Numbered from the stretch's first letter, positions 7,401 through 16,842 are shown. The stretch: DNA of 61,448 nt from Chloroflexota bacterium (GCA_016194865.1 JACQAT010000018.1:1-61448); one strand, 5' to 3'. Numbers and translations: made by a program. The notes: generated by a model from the sequence alone, not told the origin.

Positions 7401-9787
7401 GGCGGCGCCTGCTCCGGATCGGCCTGCCCGTCGTGCTGCTCGCGCTCGTCGCGACCACGGTCGTCGCCGCGAGCATCGTCGTGTACCGCCCGCTGCCGAC
7501 CGTGGACGCCGACATGCGGCTGCTCGGCCTGCACGAGCGCGTCGAGGTCGTCCGGGACGAGAACGGCGTCGCGCATGTCTACGCGCGCGACGCCCACGAT
7601 CTCTTCTTCACGCAGGGCTACGTGACCGCGCAGGACCGGCTGTTCCAGATGGATCTCTACCGGCGGACCGGGCGCGGATCGCTCGCGCAGGTCGTCGGCG
7701 CGGCGGGGCTCGAGAGCGATCGCTTCACGCGGACCGTCGGCTTCCTGCGCGCGGCCGAGGCCGACGCGCCGCTGCTCTCGGCAGGGGCGCGCCTCGCGCT
7801 CGACTCGTATGCCGAGGGCGTCAACAAGTTCCTCGAGCAGCACGGCGAGTCGCTGCCGATCGAGTTCACGCTGCTCGGTTACCGGCCCGAGCCGTGGAGC
7901 GCGGTCGATTCCCTGCTCATGACCAAGCTGCAGGCGTACGACCTCGCGACGAACTACAAGGCCGAGCTGCTGCGCTCGGACCTCGCGCTCCGTGTCGGCA
8001 GCGGAGCCGTCTCGCTCCTGATGCCCGATCCGGGGCGCGCGGCGTCGGCCGCCATGGATGAGGCCTGGGCGCTGGTGGCGCCGCTGCTCAGCCTCTCGGG
8101 CCAGCCGGACCTCGGTCCGGCCACCGCGCTGGTGCCGCTCGGCCTCGCCGACGGCTCGGGGTCGAACTGCTTCGCGCTCAGCGGCGCGCGGACCGCGAGC
8201 GGCAAGCCGCTGCTCGAAGGCGATCCGCATCTCTCGGTCCGCAATCCGGCCATCTGGTACGAGATCGCGCTCGATGGCGACGCCTACCACCTCGTCGGCT
8301 TCTCATTGCCGGGTATCCCGGGCATCGGGATCGGGCACAACGACACGATCGCGTGGACGTTCACCGTCGCCTACGCGGACCTTCAAGATTTGTTCGTCGA
8401 GCAGCTCGACCCCAACGATCCGCGCCGCTACCGCGTCGGCGATACCTATGAGTCCGCGCGTTTCGTGCGTGAGGAGATCCGGGTGAAGGGCCGCGCGGAG
8501 CCGGTGATCCTCGACGTCACGATCACCAGGCATGGCCCGATCATCAGTCCCGTCCTCAAGGGCCAGGCCGCGCCGCTGGCGCTGCGCTGGACCGCCCTCG
8601 ATCCGGGCCGGAGCATGGATGCGCTCCTCGCGCTGAACAGGGCGGTCGATTGGACATCCTTCAAGGCCGCGCTGGCGGATCTGTCCGGCGCGGCCCTGTC
8701 CGCCTGCTACGCGGACACCAGCGGCCACATCGGCTACTTGCTTGCCGGCCAGCTCCCGCGGCGCGCGGCCGGCGACGGCAGCCTGCCGGTCCCCGGTTGG
8801 ACGGGTCAGTTCGAATGGCTCGGCGCGCTGCCGCAGTCCGCGAATCCGAGCGTGTTCGATCCGCCCGGCGGGCTCATCGTGAACGCGAATGACCGGCCGA
8901 CGGCCGATCCGTCGAGTGCGGCGTACTTCGGGGAATGGGACCCGGGCTTCCGCAGGCTGCGCCTCGATGCGCTCATCGGCGCGCGCACCGGACTGACCGC
9001 GGAGGATGCGCGCGCGATCCAGAACGACATCGTGTCGCTGCCCGTCGCGCGCGGTCGAGAGTCGATCCTCGGCGCGCGCCCGCGCTCGCCGCTCGCCGCG
9101 ACGGCGCAATCGCTCGTTCGCGATTGGGACGGGCGCCTCGACGCCGGGTCCGGCGCGGCCGCGATCTACGAGACCTGGGCGCTGCGCATGGCCGACGTCA
9201 CGTTCCGCGACAAGCTCGGCGATCCGCTGTTCGAGGACTACCTCGCCAACGGCCGCGTGCTGTATGCGCTGTACCTCCTCGAGGGCAGACCGAACGATCC
9301 CTGGTTCGTGTCGCTCACGGACCAGTCGATGCGCGGGCGCGACGAGCTCGCGTCCGTCGCGCTCGAGCTCGCGGTGAAGGACCTCCGAGAACGGCTCGGC
9401 GCGGACCCCGCGCGGTGGCACTGGGGCGACCTGCACCAGATCTCCTTCGAGCATCCGCTGTCGGCCGGACTGCCCGGGCCGCTGAAGGCGATCTTCAACG
9501 TGGGACCGTTCCCGCGGGCCGGCGACGGGTACTCGCTCGACCAGAGCGCGTACTCGGCCGCGAAGCCGTTCGCGCAGACGAGCCATCCGAGCGAGCGGAT
9601 GATCGTGGACCTCGGCGATCTCGACGCCTCGTGGTCCGTGCTGCCGCTGGGCCAATCCGGACAGCCCTTCGCGCGCCACTCGGCCGACCAGACACCGCTC
9701 TGGCGCGACGGCCGCCTGCACCCGATGCGCTTCTCGCGCGACCGGCTCGGGACGCCGGAGGGCACGCTCATCCTCCGACCCGGATAG
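7397..9787 (+). CDS. Penicillin acylase-family (S45) hydrolase
   Basis: A 796-residue N-terminal-nucleophile amidase precursor. A membrane or signal segment lies at about residues 8-30. The alpha chain follows, then the predicted autocleavage site Gly255/Ser256 in DGSGSNCF, with Ser256 becoming the catalytic N-terminus of the beta chain. The downstream GDPHL and GIGHNDTIAWTFT segments are typical of the family. It hydrolyses amide bonds of acylated compounds such as acyl-homoserine lactones or beta-lactam side chains, outside the membrane. ATG at 7397 overlaps the BCCP stop (ATGA). Its metabolic link to the carboxylase is unclear. Confidence 0.92.
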   Translation: MRRRLLRIGLPVVLLALVATTVVAASIVVYRPLPTVDADMRLLGLHERVEVVRDENGVAHVYARDAHDLFFTQGYVTAQDRLFQMDLYRRTGRGSLAQVVGAAGLESDRFTRTVGFLRAAEADAPLLSAGARLALDSYAEGVNKFLEQHGESLPIEFTLLGYRPEPWSAVDSLLMTKLQAYDLATNYKAELLRSDLALRVGSGAVSLLMPDPGRAASAAMDEAWALVAPLLSLSGQPDLGPATALVPLGLADGSGSNCFALSGARTASGKPLLEGDPHLSVRNPAIWYEIALDGDAYHLVGFSLPGIPGIGIGHNDTIAWTFTVAYADLQDLFVEQLDPNDPRRYRVGDTYESARFVREEIRVKGRAEPVILDVTITRHGPIISPVLKGQAAPLALRWTALDPGRSMDALLALNRAVDWTSFKAALADLSGAALSACYADTSGHIGYLLAGQLPRRAAGDGSLPVPGWTGQFEWLGALPQSANPSVFDPPGGLIVNANDRPTADPSSAAYFGEWDPGFRRLRLDALIGARTGLTAEDARAIQNDIVSLPVARGRESILGARPRSPLAATAQSLVRDWDGRLDAGSGAAAIYETWALRMADVTFRDKLGDPLFEDYLANGRVLYALYLLEGRPNDPWFVSLTDQSMRGRDELASVALELAVKDLRERLGADPARWHWGDLHQISFEHPLSAGLPGPLKAIFNVGPFPRAGDGYSLDQSAYSAAKPFAQTSHPSERMIVDLGDLDASWSVLPLGQSGQPFARHSADQTPLWRDGRLHPMRFSRDRLGTPEGTLILRPG

Positions 9788-10207
9788 CGCTCCTGGCAGG
9801 TCTCAAGCGGTCGCGAAACACATGACGTCGCACGACGCGGAGCCGCCCGGGGTAGCTCAGCGGCGCCATCGTGGGTGGCGTAATCCGCTTCGGAACGCGG
9901 CGGGACTGGCCGCGCCGAGCGCCCAGGCCGTGCCGCGCCCTGGCTGCCCGCGCCTCCGGCCCTATGCGCTCCACCGACCAAGCGCGCCGCGTCAGCTCCA
10001 CGGCCCGGGGACGGCACGGGTTGGAGAGCGATCGGCAGGCGAGTCCTCGCGCACGAGCTCGTGTGCCCCGGCTACGAGCGGCCGTGCGGCAACCCGACCA
10101 GGGTCGTCGGCCACGTCAAGCCACGCCGGCGCGGCGGCACCGACCAGCGTGGCCACCTACGGGCGCTGCGTGTTGCGTTTTTTGTGTTTTCAGCGTACGC
10201 TTCAGCC
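9788..10207. other. 420-base stretch without a supported gene
   Basis: No open frame here shows a recognisable protein. GGGGTAGCTCAGCGG at about 9849-9863 looks like a tRNA D-arm start, but no matching anticodon stem, T-loop or acceptor end follows. On the other strand GGTCGGTGGAGCGC (around 9970-9990) is also D-arm-like without the remainder. These may be tRNA gene remnants next to the acquired HTH/nucleotidyltransferase module, which would fit an integration scar, but this is weak. The last 35 bases carry a promoter for the next gene. Confidence 0.4.
10173..10201 (+). promoter_or_regulatory. Promoter of the HTH/nucleotidyltransferase module
   Basis: TTGCGT (10173-10178) and TACGCT (10196-10201) are 17 bases apart in a locally T-rich stretch. 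The -10 box ends 6 bases before the ATG at 10208, so the mRNA is probably leaderless; no Shine-Dalgarno sequence is visible. Confidence 0.55.
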
Positions 10208-10717
10208 ATGAAAGTTAGCCCGGATCTGGACCTCCTGACCACGGGAGATGCCGCCCAGCTGCTGGGAACCTCTCGTCAACACGTCGTCGATCTTTGTGAT
10301 CGCGGTGAGCTTCGTTGCCACAGGGCTCCGGTTCATCGGCGCGTGCTCCGCAGTGATGTGGAGGCTCTCGTGGGGAGGCGCAAGGGAATGACTCGCGAGG
10401 AGCTGCGCTCACTTTGGCTCAACCGGGCCGTCGCGGCCCGGGTGGCGCGTGATCCTGTGCGCGTGCTGGCGCACGCCCGCAAGAATCTTGACCGCTTTTC
10501 GGAGGTCCATGCCGGAAGTACCACTCAGCATTGGCTCGACCGTTGGCGGGATGTTCTTGATCAGGGTCCCGAGATCGTGATGGAGATGCTGACGTCCGCC
10601 ACGCCGGACGCGGCCGAGTTGCGCCAGAACTCGCCATTTCCGGGAGTGCTTCCGGAGCGAGAACGGCGCGACGTGCTCGACTCCTTCTCCAGGTATTGGA
10701 AGCGAACTGAGGCGTGA
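10208..10717 (+). CDS. Excisionase-family HTH protein, probable antitoxin-like partner
   Basis: A 169-residue protein. Residues about 8-57 form a MerR/excisionase-type helix-turn-helix (TTGDAAQLLGTSRQHV, then a basic wing and DVEALVGR). The C-terminal 100 residues are helical and contain WLDRWRDVL; I do not recognise that part. The gene has a less GC-biased codon use than its neighbours, its own promoter and a GTGA overlap with the next gene, a putative nucleotidyltransferase. The pair resembles two-gene HTH plus DUF6036-like modules, some of which are regarded as toxin-antitoxin systems. A phage excisionase is less likely because no integrase is near. Confidence 0.75.
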   Translation: MKVSPDLDLLTTGDAAQLLGTSRQHVVDLCDRGELRCHRAPVHRRVLRSDVEALVGRRKGMTREELRSLWLNRAVAARVARDPVRVLAHARKNLDRFSEVHAGSTTQHWLDRWRDVLDQGPEIVMEMLTSATPDAAELRQNSPFPGVLPERERRDVLDSFSRYWKRTEA

Positions 10718-11256
10718 ACCGCTCGCAGCTCGAGCACATCGTCCGCTCCGCATCCGACATCCTGCCTGGAGAAGAGATCCTCATCATCGGCAGCCAATCC
10801 ATTCTCGGAACGTGGGACGAAACGCGCCTACCAAGAGAAGTGATCCTGTCCGTGGAGGCTGACGTTACGACACTGGACGGCGGCGAAGAAAAGACCGACA
10901 TGATCGACGGCGCAATTGGCGAGGGTTCGAGGTTTCACGAGCTATTCGGCATGGACGCCCAGGGAGTGAGCCTCAAGACCGCGGTATTGCCCCAAGGTTG
11001 GCGAGATCGGCTGGTCAAGCTGGACAACGCCGCCACGCGACCAGGCCATGGATTTTGCCTGGAGCCGCACGACTGCGTGCTTGCGAAGATGGTCGCTGGC
11101 CGCCAGAAAGACCACGACTTCGGGTCGGCGCTACTCAAGGCGCGACTCTTGGAGACGCAGACGTTGGCCGAGCGGATCGAGCTGTTGGAGATCTCCAAAA
11201 GGCACAAGGTGCGCATTCGCGCCTGGTTGCGCGGGGCGGTACCGACCGGCAGCTAA
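10714..11256 (+). CDS. DUF6036-like nucleotidyltransferase, probable toxin-like partner
   Basis: A 180-residue protein. The [11 protein letters not shown] segment at about residues 22-32 followed by a short loop and VEADV matches the layout of minimal nucleotidyltransferase folds, with a Gly-Ser motif and acidic metal ligands. The later [18 protein letters not shown] segment resembles the conserved C-terminal part of DUF6036-type proteins. GTG at 10714 overlaps the HTH gene stop, so expression is coupled. By analogy with MNT and AbiEii-type enzymes it could nucleotidylate a tRNA or protein. Family assignment is from motif memory and is moderate only. Confidence 0.65.
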   Translation: MNRSQLEHIVRSASDILPGEEILIIGSQSILGTWDETRLPREVILSVEADVTTLDGGEEKTDMIDGAIGEGSRFHELFGMDAQGVSLKTAVLPQGWRDRLVKLDNAATRPGHGFCLEPHDCVLAKMVAGRQKDHDFGSALLKARLLETQTLAERIELLEISKRHKVRIRAWLRGAVPTGS

Positions 11257-11266
11257 GGATCTCCAC

Positions 11267-12952
11267 ATGCGGCACCTGACCAATACCATCGAACAGATGC
11301 CGCGCAAGAGCCGTGACCGTGCCGAGTGGGAGCGCACGCGGTACGCCGAGTCGGTGAAGGGCGTGCCGGAGCGCGCCGAGTTCAAGACGACGTATGGCGC
11401 GCCGGTCCCGCCGATCGCGACCGGGGCCGGATACGACGAGGCGGTCGAGCGGCTCGGATTCCCCGGCGAGCCGCCGTTCACGCGCGGCGTCCAGCCGACG
11501 ATGTACCGCGGCCGCCTCTGGACGATGCGGCAATACGCGGGCTTCGGCTCCGCGAAGGAATCCAACGAGCGCTACCGCTACCTGCTCGCGGCTGGACAGA
11601 CCGGCCTCTCCGTCGCGTTCGACCTGCCGACGCAGATGGGCTATGACGCCGACGACCCGCGGGTCGCGGGCGAGGTGGGGAAGGTCGGCGTCTCGATCTC
11701 GTGCCGCGACGACATGCTCGAGCTCTTCGACGGCATCCCGCTCGCCGACGTCACGACGTCGATGACGATCAACGCGACCGCGGCGATCCTGCTCGCGCTG
11801 TACGTCGCGGTCGGCAAGGCGCAGGGTACGCCGCCCGCCAGGCTGCGCGGGACCGTGCAGAACGACGTCCTCAAGGAGTACATCGCGCGCGGCACGTACA
11901 TCTACCCACCGCGCGGCTCGCTGCGACTTGCCACCGACATCTTCGCCTGGTGCGATGCCGAGCTGCCGAGCTGGAACACGATCTCGATCTCGGGCTATCA
12001 CATCCGCGAGGCCGGATCGGATGCGGTGCAGGAGCTCGCGTTCACGTTCGCGAACGCCATCGCGTACCTCGAGGCCGCGCGCGACGCGGGACTTTCGCTC
12101 GAGCGGATCGCCGGACAGCTTTCGTTCTTCTTCGCCGCGAACAGCACGCTCATCGAGGAGGTCGCGAAATTCCGCGCCGCCCGGCGGATCTGGGAGCGCA
12201 TCGCGCGCGAGCGCTTCGCGCTCCGCGACAGCGGCTCGCGCTCGCTGCGGTTCCACACGCAGACGATGGGCTCGACGCTCACGGCCCAGCAGCCGCTCAA
12301 CAACATCGTCCGCACGACGATCGAGGCGCTGGCCGCGGTGCTCGGCGGCACGCAGTCGCTGCACACGAACGCGTACGACGAGGCGCTGGGGCTGCCGACC
12401 GAGGGATCGGCACGCACCGCCCTGCGGACGCAGCAGATCATCGCCGACGAGTCCGGCGTGACGGAGACGATCGATCCGCTTGCCGGCGCGTACTGGGTCG
12501 AGGAGCTCACGCTCGACATCGAGAAGCGCGTCCTCGCGGAGATCGCGCGGATCGATGAGCTCGGCGGCGCGCTCGTCGGGATCGAGAAGGGCTACCAGCA
12601 GCACGCGATCGAGGAGTCGGCGTACCAGCAGCAGCGCGCCGTCGAGGACGGCACGAAGATCGTGGTGGGCGTCAATGCGTTCACGAGCGATGCGGACAGC
12701 GCGGGTCCGCCGATCCTGAAGGTCGATGGCGCCGTCGAGAAGCGCCAGCGCGAGCGGCTCGCCGCGGTGCGGGCGCGGCGCGATCGCGCACGCGTGGAGC
12801 GGGCGCGCGAGGAGCTCGTCACGGCCGCGCGCGGCAGCGCGAACCTCATGCCGCGCATCCTCGAGGCGGTCGAGGCCGAGGTCACGCTGGGTGAGATCTG
12901 CGACGACCTGCGCGGCGTCTTCGGCGTCTACGAACCCACGGCGCGCGGGTGA
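11267..12952 (+). CDS. mcmA1: Methylmalonyl-CoA mutase large (catalytic) subunit
   Basis: A 561-residue catalytic TIM-barrel subunit without the C-terminal B12 domain, which is encoded separately at 160-582. Characteristic segments: [70 protein letters not shown], and the end [10 protein letters not shown]. The enzyme performs radical rearrangement of methylmalonyl-CoA to succinyl-CoA. ATG at 11267 has an AAGGA 7 bases upstream; a second in-frame ATG is at 11297. It follows the HTH/nucleotidyltransferase pair by 10 bases, as if that module was inserted just upstream, and overlaps the epimerase gene. Confidence 0.95.
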   Translation: MRHLTNTIEQMPRKSRDRAEWERTRYAESVKGVPERAEFKTTYGAPVPPIATGAGYDEAVERLGFPGEPPFTRGVQPTMYRGRLWTMRQYAGFGSAKESNERYRYLLAAGQTGLSVAFDLPTQMGYDADDPRVAGEVGKVGVSISCRDDMLELFDGIPLADVTTSMTINATAAILLALYVAVGKAQGTPPARLRGTVQNDVLKEYIARGTYIYPPRGSLRLATDIFAWCDAELPSWNTISISGYHIREAGSDAVQELAFTFANAIAYLEAARDAGLSLERIAGQLSFFFAANSTLIEEVAKFRAARRIWERIARERFALRDSGSRSLRFHTQTMGSTLTAQQPLNNIVRTTIEALAAVLGGTQSLHTNAYDEALGLPTEGSARTALRTQQIIADESGVTETIDPLAGAYWVEELTLDIEKRVLAEIARIDELGGALVGIEKGYQQHAIEESAYQQQRAVEDGTKIVVGVNAFTSDADSAGPPILKVDGAVEKRQRERLAAVRARRDRARVERAREELVTAARGSANLMPRILEAVEAEVTLGEICDDLRGVFGVYEPTARG

Positions 12953-13377
12953 ACCTCGGTGAGCTTCACCACATCGGCATCGCGGTGCCGTCGCTCGAGC
13001 GCGCGCTTCCCTTCTATCAGGGCACGCTCGGCCTCGCGGCGGGGCCCGCGGTGACGCTCGCCGACCAGGCCGTGCGCGTGCGGTTCCTCACCGGCCCGGG
13101 GACACGCGTGGAGCTGCTCGAGCCGACCGACGATCTCTCGGGCGTCGCGAAGTTCGTCGCCTCACGCGGAGGTAAGGCGTCTCTTCATCACGCGTGCTTC
13201 GTCGTCGACGACCTCGCCGCGACGCTCGACCGGCTGGCCCGCGACGGCGTCGAGCTCATCGATCGCGCGCCGCGCAAGGGCGCCGAGGGCGATGTGGCGT
13301 TCCTGCATCCGCGCGCCGGCGACGGCGTGCTCGTGGAGCTGATCGATCGCGCTTCGCTCCATACTGGTCACTCGTGA
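12949..13377 (+). CDS. mce: Methylmalonyl-CoA epimerase
   Basis: A 142-residue vicinal-oxygen-chelate enzyme that interconverts (S)- and (R)-methylmalonyl-CoA, linking the carboxylase product to the mutase substrate. It opens with LHHIGIAV, whose second His is a metal ligand, and has [11 protein letters not shown] in the middle and VELID near the end, giving the other ligands. GTG at 12949 overlaps the mutase stop (GTGA). Length and motifs are typical. Confidence 0.95.
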   Translation: MNLGELHHIGIAVPSLERALPFYQGTLGLAAGPAVTLADQAVRVRFLTGPGTRVELLEPTDDLSGVAKFVASRGGKASLHHACFVVDDLAATLDRLARDGVELIDRAPRKGAEGDVAFLHPRAGDGVLVELIDRASLHTGHS

Positions 13378-14072
13378 AGCCACGTATCGCGCTCACGCTC
13401 CCCGTGCAGAGCAGCAGTGGCCGCGTGGCCGCGCGAGACCGGTACGTCGCGGCGCTCGAGGCCGCCGGCGCCGAGGTCGTGCAGCTGGAGCCCGGCGCGG
13501 ACGTGGGCGGGGCCGACATGGAACAGATCGAGGCGCTGTGCCTCTCCGGCGGCGAGGACGTGGAGCCCCGCTTCTACGGAGCGGTGAACACCGCCAGCGA
13601 GGAGACCGACGAGAAGCGCGACGCGTACGAGCTCTCGCTCCTTCGGCACGCGCTCGACCGCGATCTCCCGGTGCTCGGGATCTGCCGCGGCTTCCAGGTC
13701 CTGAACGTCGGGTTCGGCGGCTCGCTCGAGCAGCACCGCGAGGGGCATCGGCCCTCCGACGTGAAGGGCGTCGTGCGGCACCGCATCACGGCCGCGCCGG
13801 GCAGCCTCCTCGCCCAGGCGATCGGTACCGAGGAGCAGCTCGTCAACTCACGCCATCACCAGGTCGTCACCGACCGCGAGCTCGCGCCCGGCCTGCGGCC
13901 CACCGCACGGGTGGGTGACCTCGTCGAAGCATTCGAGTCGACGCGGCATCGCTTCGTCCTCGGGGTGCAGTGGCATCCCGAGCGCGTCGCCGAGGTCGAC
14001 CCACAGGGGCAGGGCGTCTTCGCCGCCTTCGTCGCGGCAGCGGCCGCCCGCGTACCAAGCCCGGCAGGTTGA
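13374..14072 (+). CDS. Class I glutamine amidotransferase-like peptidase C26
   Basis: A 232-residue protein of the gamma-glutamyl-gamma-aminobutyrate hydrolase (PuuD) type. The nucleophile is Cys104 in LGICRGFQVLN, and QWHPE near residue 204 supplies the catalytic His and Glu. LSGGEDVEP (58-66) is the oxyanion segment. It hydrolyses gamma-glutamyl amide bonds in the cytoplasm. GTG at 13374 overlaps the epimerase stop (GTGA). Its link to propionate metabolism is not clear. Confidence 0.88.
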   Translation: MKPRIALTLPVQSSSGRVAARDRYVAALEAAGAEVVQLEPGADVGGADMEQIEALCLSGGEDVEPRFYGAVNTASEETDEKRDAYELSLLRHALDRDLPVLGICRGFQVLNVGFGGSLEQHREGHRPSDVKGVVRHRITAAPGSLLAQAIGTEEQLVNSRHHQVVTDRELAPGLRPTARVGDLVEAFESTRHRFVLGVQWHPERVAEVDPQGQGVFAAFVAAAAARVPSPAG

Positions 14073-14098
14073 GCGAGCGGCCAGGGGCGTCCAGCGCG

Positions 14099-15547
14099 AT
14101 GACGATCGACGTCGCGCATGAGGCTCGGGCGCGCCGCTGGACGCTCCGCGACGAGGGTGAGCAGGACGTGCTCGACGGCTCGTCGCTCATCTCGTTGCCG
14201 GCCGCCAGCGACGGTCTGCGTATCGGGAGCGGTGCGCCGCTGCGCGTCGCCACGCTGGCCGCCGCCGAGCCCGATCTCATCGCGAGCGCGCGGCGCGTGT
14301 TGCTCGCCGCGGCCGCGGAGCCCGTCGAGACCCTGACCACGACCGACGGACGATCGTTCGGCGAGCGCGCGGCCGCGCTCCGCGAGGCGCGACCGGACGC
14401 GGTCCTGGTGGTGGCGGGCGAGCCGGTCAGCGCGGACGCGCTCGTCGATCTCTGCGAGGCTCTGCGCTTCGGCTGCGCTGACCAGCGTCCACAGCCGCGG
14501 GTGCTCGTGTCCGGTGACGCGAGGACCGCGCTCCGCCTGCACCAGGTCCTGCGCGAGCTCCCGATCGAAGTGCTGTCGGACCCGCGGCGCGACGACGGTC
14601 ACGCGGCGCTCGTCGGGCGCGCGCGCGCGCTTCGACGGCTGACCGACACGGCGCTCGTGCTGCGAGACGAGGCGCTCGAGGCGCTCGCGCGCGCGATCGC
14701 GCATGACACCGGCGACCCGACGCTCGTCGTCGACGTCAGCGGCTCGAGCACCTCGCTCGTGCGCGCCGAACCGACCGGCGCGCTGCTCGCGGGCCACCTC
14801 GTGCCGCTCGGCTGCGGCCGCGGAGCGGATCGGGTCGTCGCACGCGCGGGTCTCGATCGCGTGCGGCGCTGGATCCCGTGGGCCGTGGATGCGCCGACGC
14901 TGCTCGAGCGCGTCTTCAATCGGGCGCGCTGGCCCGACGCGGTACCCGCGGAACGGCTGGCGCTCGCCCTCGAGATCGCCCTCGCGCATGAGGCCGTCCG
15001 GCACGTGCTCGAGGATCTGCAGGCCGCCGGCATCTCGCACGAGCATCTTCGCGCGACGCCGCTCATCGTGCTCACCGGGATGCTCGCCGAGCTGCCGCGC
15101 GCCGCGCAGTCGGTGCTCATCGTCGCGAACGCGCTCCAGCCGACCGTCGTCACGAGCTTGCTCCGCGACCAGGACGACGCGCTCGTCGCGCTCGGCGCCG
15201 CCGCGGCCCGCTCGGGCGGCCTGCGGATCAGGGACGCCCTCGCGGCCGCCCGGCAACCCATCGCCGCCATCGCGCCGGTCTCCGCGGAGGGCAAGGGCTC
15301 ACTGCATGTGAGCGGAGGCGTCTCCGTCGCGCGCCAGGACAAGATCGCGCGCGGCGCGTTCTTCGCCGTGGCCTCGAACGGACCGCTCGAGGTCAGCGTC
15401 TCCGGCGGCGCGGTGCGACGCCTGACCGCGGGCGCGTGCGGCCTGGTGATCGACGCGCGCGGTCACCCGCTCGAGCTTCCGCCGCGTGATGCGGAGCGCG
15501 TCCCCGCGGTCGCGCGCTGGTTCTCTTCGCTCGAGGCGCTTCCGTAG
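14099..15547 (+). CDS. MutL-like (glutamate mutase L family) protein lacking the first nucleotide motif
   Basis: A 482-residue protein resembling the MutL/ASKHA family that accompanies B12-dependent mutases and probably acts as a reactivating or assembly ATPase. The segment PDAVLVVAGEP (99-109) and the phosphate motif VVDVSGSSTS (210-219) match the second half of the family core. MutL proteins usually start with a DxGST motif in the first 15 residues; here the N-terminus lacks it. The protein ends with a short beta-rich domain. The next gene overlaps by one base. The location next to methylmalonyl-CoA mutase genes suggests a chaperone for that enzyme or another B12 mutase. Confidence 0.7.
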   Translation: MTIDVAHEARARRWTLRDEGEQDVLDGSSLISLPAASDGLRIGSGAPLRVATLAAAEPDLIASARRVLLAAAAEPVETLTTTDGRSFGERAAALREARPDAVLVVAGEPVSADALVDLCEALRFGCADQRPQPRVLVSGDARTALRLHQVLRELPIEVLSDPRRDDGHAALVGRARALRRLTDTALVLRDEALEALARAIAHDTGDPTLVVDVSGSSTSLVRAEPTGALLAGHLVPLGCGRGADRVVARAGLDRVRRWIPWAVDAPTLLERVFNRARWPDAVPAERLALALEIALAHEAVRHVLEDLQAAGISHEHLRATPLIVLTGMLAELPRAAQSVLIVANALQPTVVTSLLRDQDDALVALGAAAARSGGLRIRDALAAARQPIAAIAPVSAEGKGSLHVSGGVSVARQDKIARGAFFAVASNGPLEVSVSGGAVRRLTAGACGLVIDARGHPLELPPRDAERVPAVARWFSSLEALP

Positions 15548-16566
15548 TGGCCTGGAGGAAGGAGCGCTGGCAGGTCGAGCATGCGCTGCCGATCGGTGCG
15601 AGCGAGCGCGCGATCGTCGGCGACACGGTGGTCGCGGGCGACGTCATCGCGGCCGGGACGTCGATCGGCTCGGTCACGACGGTATCGGGGGCCCGCCACG
15701 TCGGCGTGGCGCCGGACGACCTCGACGAGGTGACACGCGTCGCGGTCGGGGCGGCCGTCGAGAAGGGCGCCGTCCTCGCGCGAACGGGCCGGCACATCGC
15801 GCGCGTCGCGCTCGCCCCGTTCTCCGGACGGCTCGTCCACCGTACCGCCGAGGGAGATTTCGTGATCGCGCCGATCGTCGAACGCTGGTCCGTCCGCTCC
15901 ACGATGGACGGCACCGTCATCCGCTCGGACGGCGCCGCGGTCGTCGTCGAGGGCGTCGCCTGGGCGCTGCCCGGCATCGCGGGGTACGGCCCGGACGCCA
16001 TCGGCGAGATCGCGATGGGTGTCGACGCACCGGTGGACGAGCTCGCGCCGACACGGATCGACGTGCGCCTTCGCGACAAGATCCTGATCGGCGGCGCGCG
16101 CATGGCGGCCGAGGCCGTGACGCGCGCGCACGCCTGCGGTGTCAGCGGCCTCGTCGCCGGAGCGGCGCCCGCCGGTGGCCTGCGCGTCGTGTACGGCGAG
16201 GACGTCACCGCGGGTGGCCTGCCCGGTCGCGACGATCGCCCGACGGTGCTCTGCCTCATCGGCTTCGGCAGCGCGGCGCTGCCCCGCGAGATCTTCCTTC
16301 CGCTCGTCGCGTTCAGCGGCGCCCGCGCCGCGATCCACACCGCGTCGGCACGCCTCTTCGTCTTCAGCGACGCCACGCTCGACGATGTCTCGACCGAGAT
16401 GCCCGCTCTCGCCCTCGCGAACGACTATGGCGGCGTGCGACCCGTCGATGCGAGCGAGCTCGCCGGCCCGACGACCTTCCCGAGCGAGGTCCGCGTCGCG
16501 GCCTTCGCGACCGAAGAGGGGGCGGTACCGTTGCCGAATGTCCTCCCGTACGACGCGCCCCGCTGA
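15547..16566 (+). CDS. Unknown protein paired with the MutL-like gene
   Basis: A 339-residue protein that I do not recognise. The first 140 residues contain repeated Gly-Asp-x-Val-x-x-Gly turns (GDTVVAGDVIAAGTS, AVEKGAVLARTG), as in barrel-sandwich-hybrid (biotinyl/lipoyl or RnfC-like) folds. Residues about 175-340 look like an alpha/beta domain with glycine-rich loops (KILIGGARMAAEA and VAGAAPAGG). No signal peptide or membrane segment is evident. GTG at 15547 shares its G with the preceding stop, so the pair is translated together. It may be an accessory domain of the MutL-like protein that is encoded separately. Confidence 0.7.
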   Translation: MAWRKERWQVEHALPIGASERAIVGDTVVAGDVIAAGTSIGSVTTVSGARHVGVAPDDLDEVTRVAVGAAVEKGAVLARTGRHIARVALAPFSGRLVHRTAEGDFVIAPIVERWSVRSTMDGTVIRSDGAAVVVEGVAWALPGIAGYGPDAIGEIAMGVDAPVDELAPTRIDVRLRDKILIGGARMAAEAVTRAHACGVSGLVAGAAPAGGLRVVYGEDVTAGGLPGRDDRPTVLCLIGFGSAALPREIFLPLVAFSGARAAIHTASARLFVFSDATLDDVSTEMPALALANDYGGVRPVDASELAGPTTFPSEVRVAAFATEEGAVPLPNVLPYDAPR

Positions 16567-16828
16567 GAAGCGGGCTCGGAAGCGTGCGCAGGCCGAGTAC
16601 CGGGCGCGGATCGCTCGACTCGAGAACGGGCGTCGCCTCGCCGGGCTGTTGGCGTTCATCCCGCTGAGCGCATCGCTCGGGTGCGCCTTTGTCCCACTGC
16701 CCGTGCTGTGCGATGTCCCGCGCGAGCTGTACCTCGGGCTCTGGGCGGTGCTCCTCGGTCTTTTCCTTGGCTTCACCATCCGCCTCGTGCGCGAGCGCCG
16801 GCAGCACGATCGGGCGACGACCTCGTGA
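16538..16828 (+). CDS. Small predicted membrane protein
   Basis: A 96-residue protein: about 30 basic residues-rich N-terminal positions (KRARKRAQAEYRARIARLE), then two hydrophobic segments at about 36-56 and 64-84, then a basic tail. By the positive-inside rule both ends would be cytoplasmic. It overlaps the preceding gene by 29 bases in another frame; a G-rich sequence lies about 15 bases before the ATG. No family recognised. It could be spurious, but the clear two-helix hydrophobic pattern argues for a real gene. Confidence 0.5.
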   Translation: MSSRTTRPAEKRARKRAQAEYRARIARLENGRRLAGLLAFIPLSASLGCAFVPLPVLCDVPRELYLGLWAVLLGLFLGFTIRLVRERRQHDRATTS

Positions 16829-16836
16829 CGCCGCAC

Positions 16837-16842
16837 TACTGT
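16837..16842 (+). promoter_or_regulatory. Candidate -10 box for tsaE (leaderless)
   Basis: TACTGT ends 8 bases before the GTG at 16851 that begins tsaE. No clear -35 or Shine-Dalgarno sequence is visible. Confidence 0.35.

Noticed and set aside
9849-9990. tRNA-like D-arm sequences on both strands of the gene gap
   Set aside because: No anticodon stem, T-loop or paired acceptor ends could be folded, so no tRNA gene is called.
10208-11256. Prophage or integrative element
   Set aside because: No integrase, recombinase, attachment repeats or phage structural genes are present; only the two-gene module is foreign-looking.
14099-15547. DNA mismatch repair MutL
   Set aside because: No GHKL ATPase motifs; the similarity is to the unrelated glutamate-mutase-associated MutL family.
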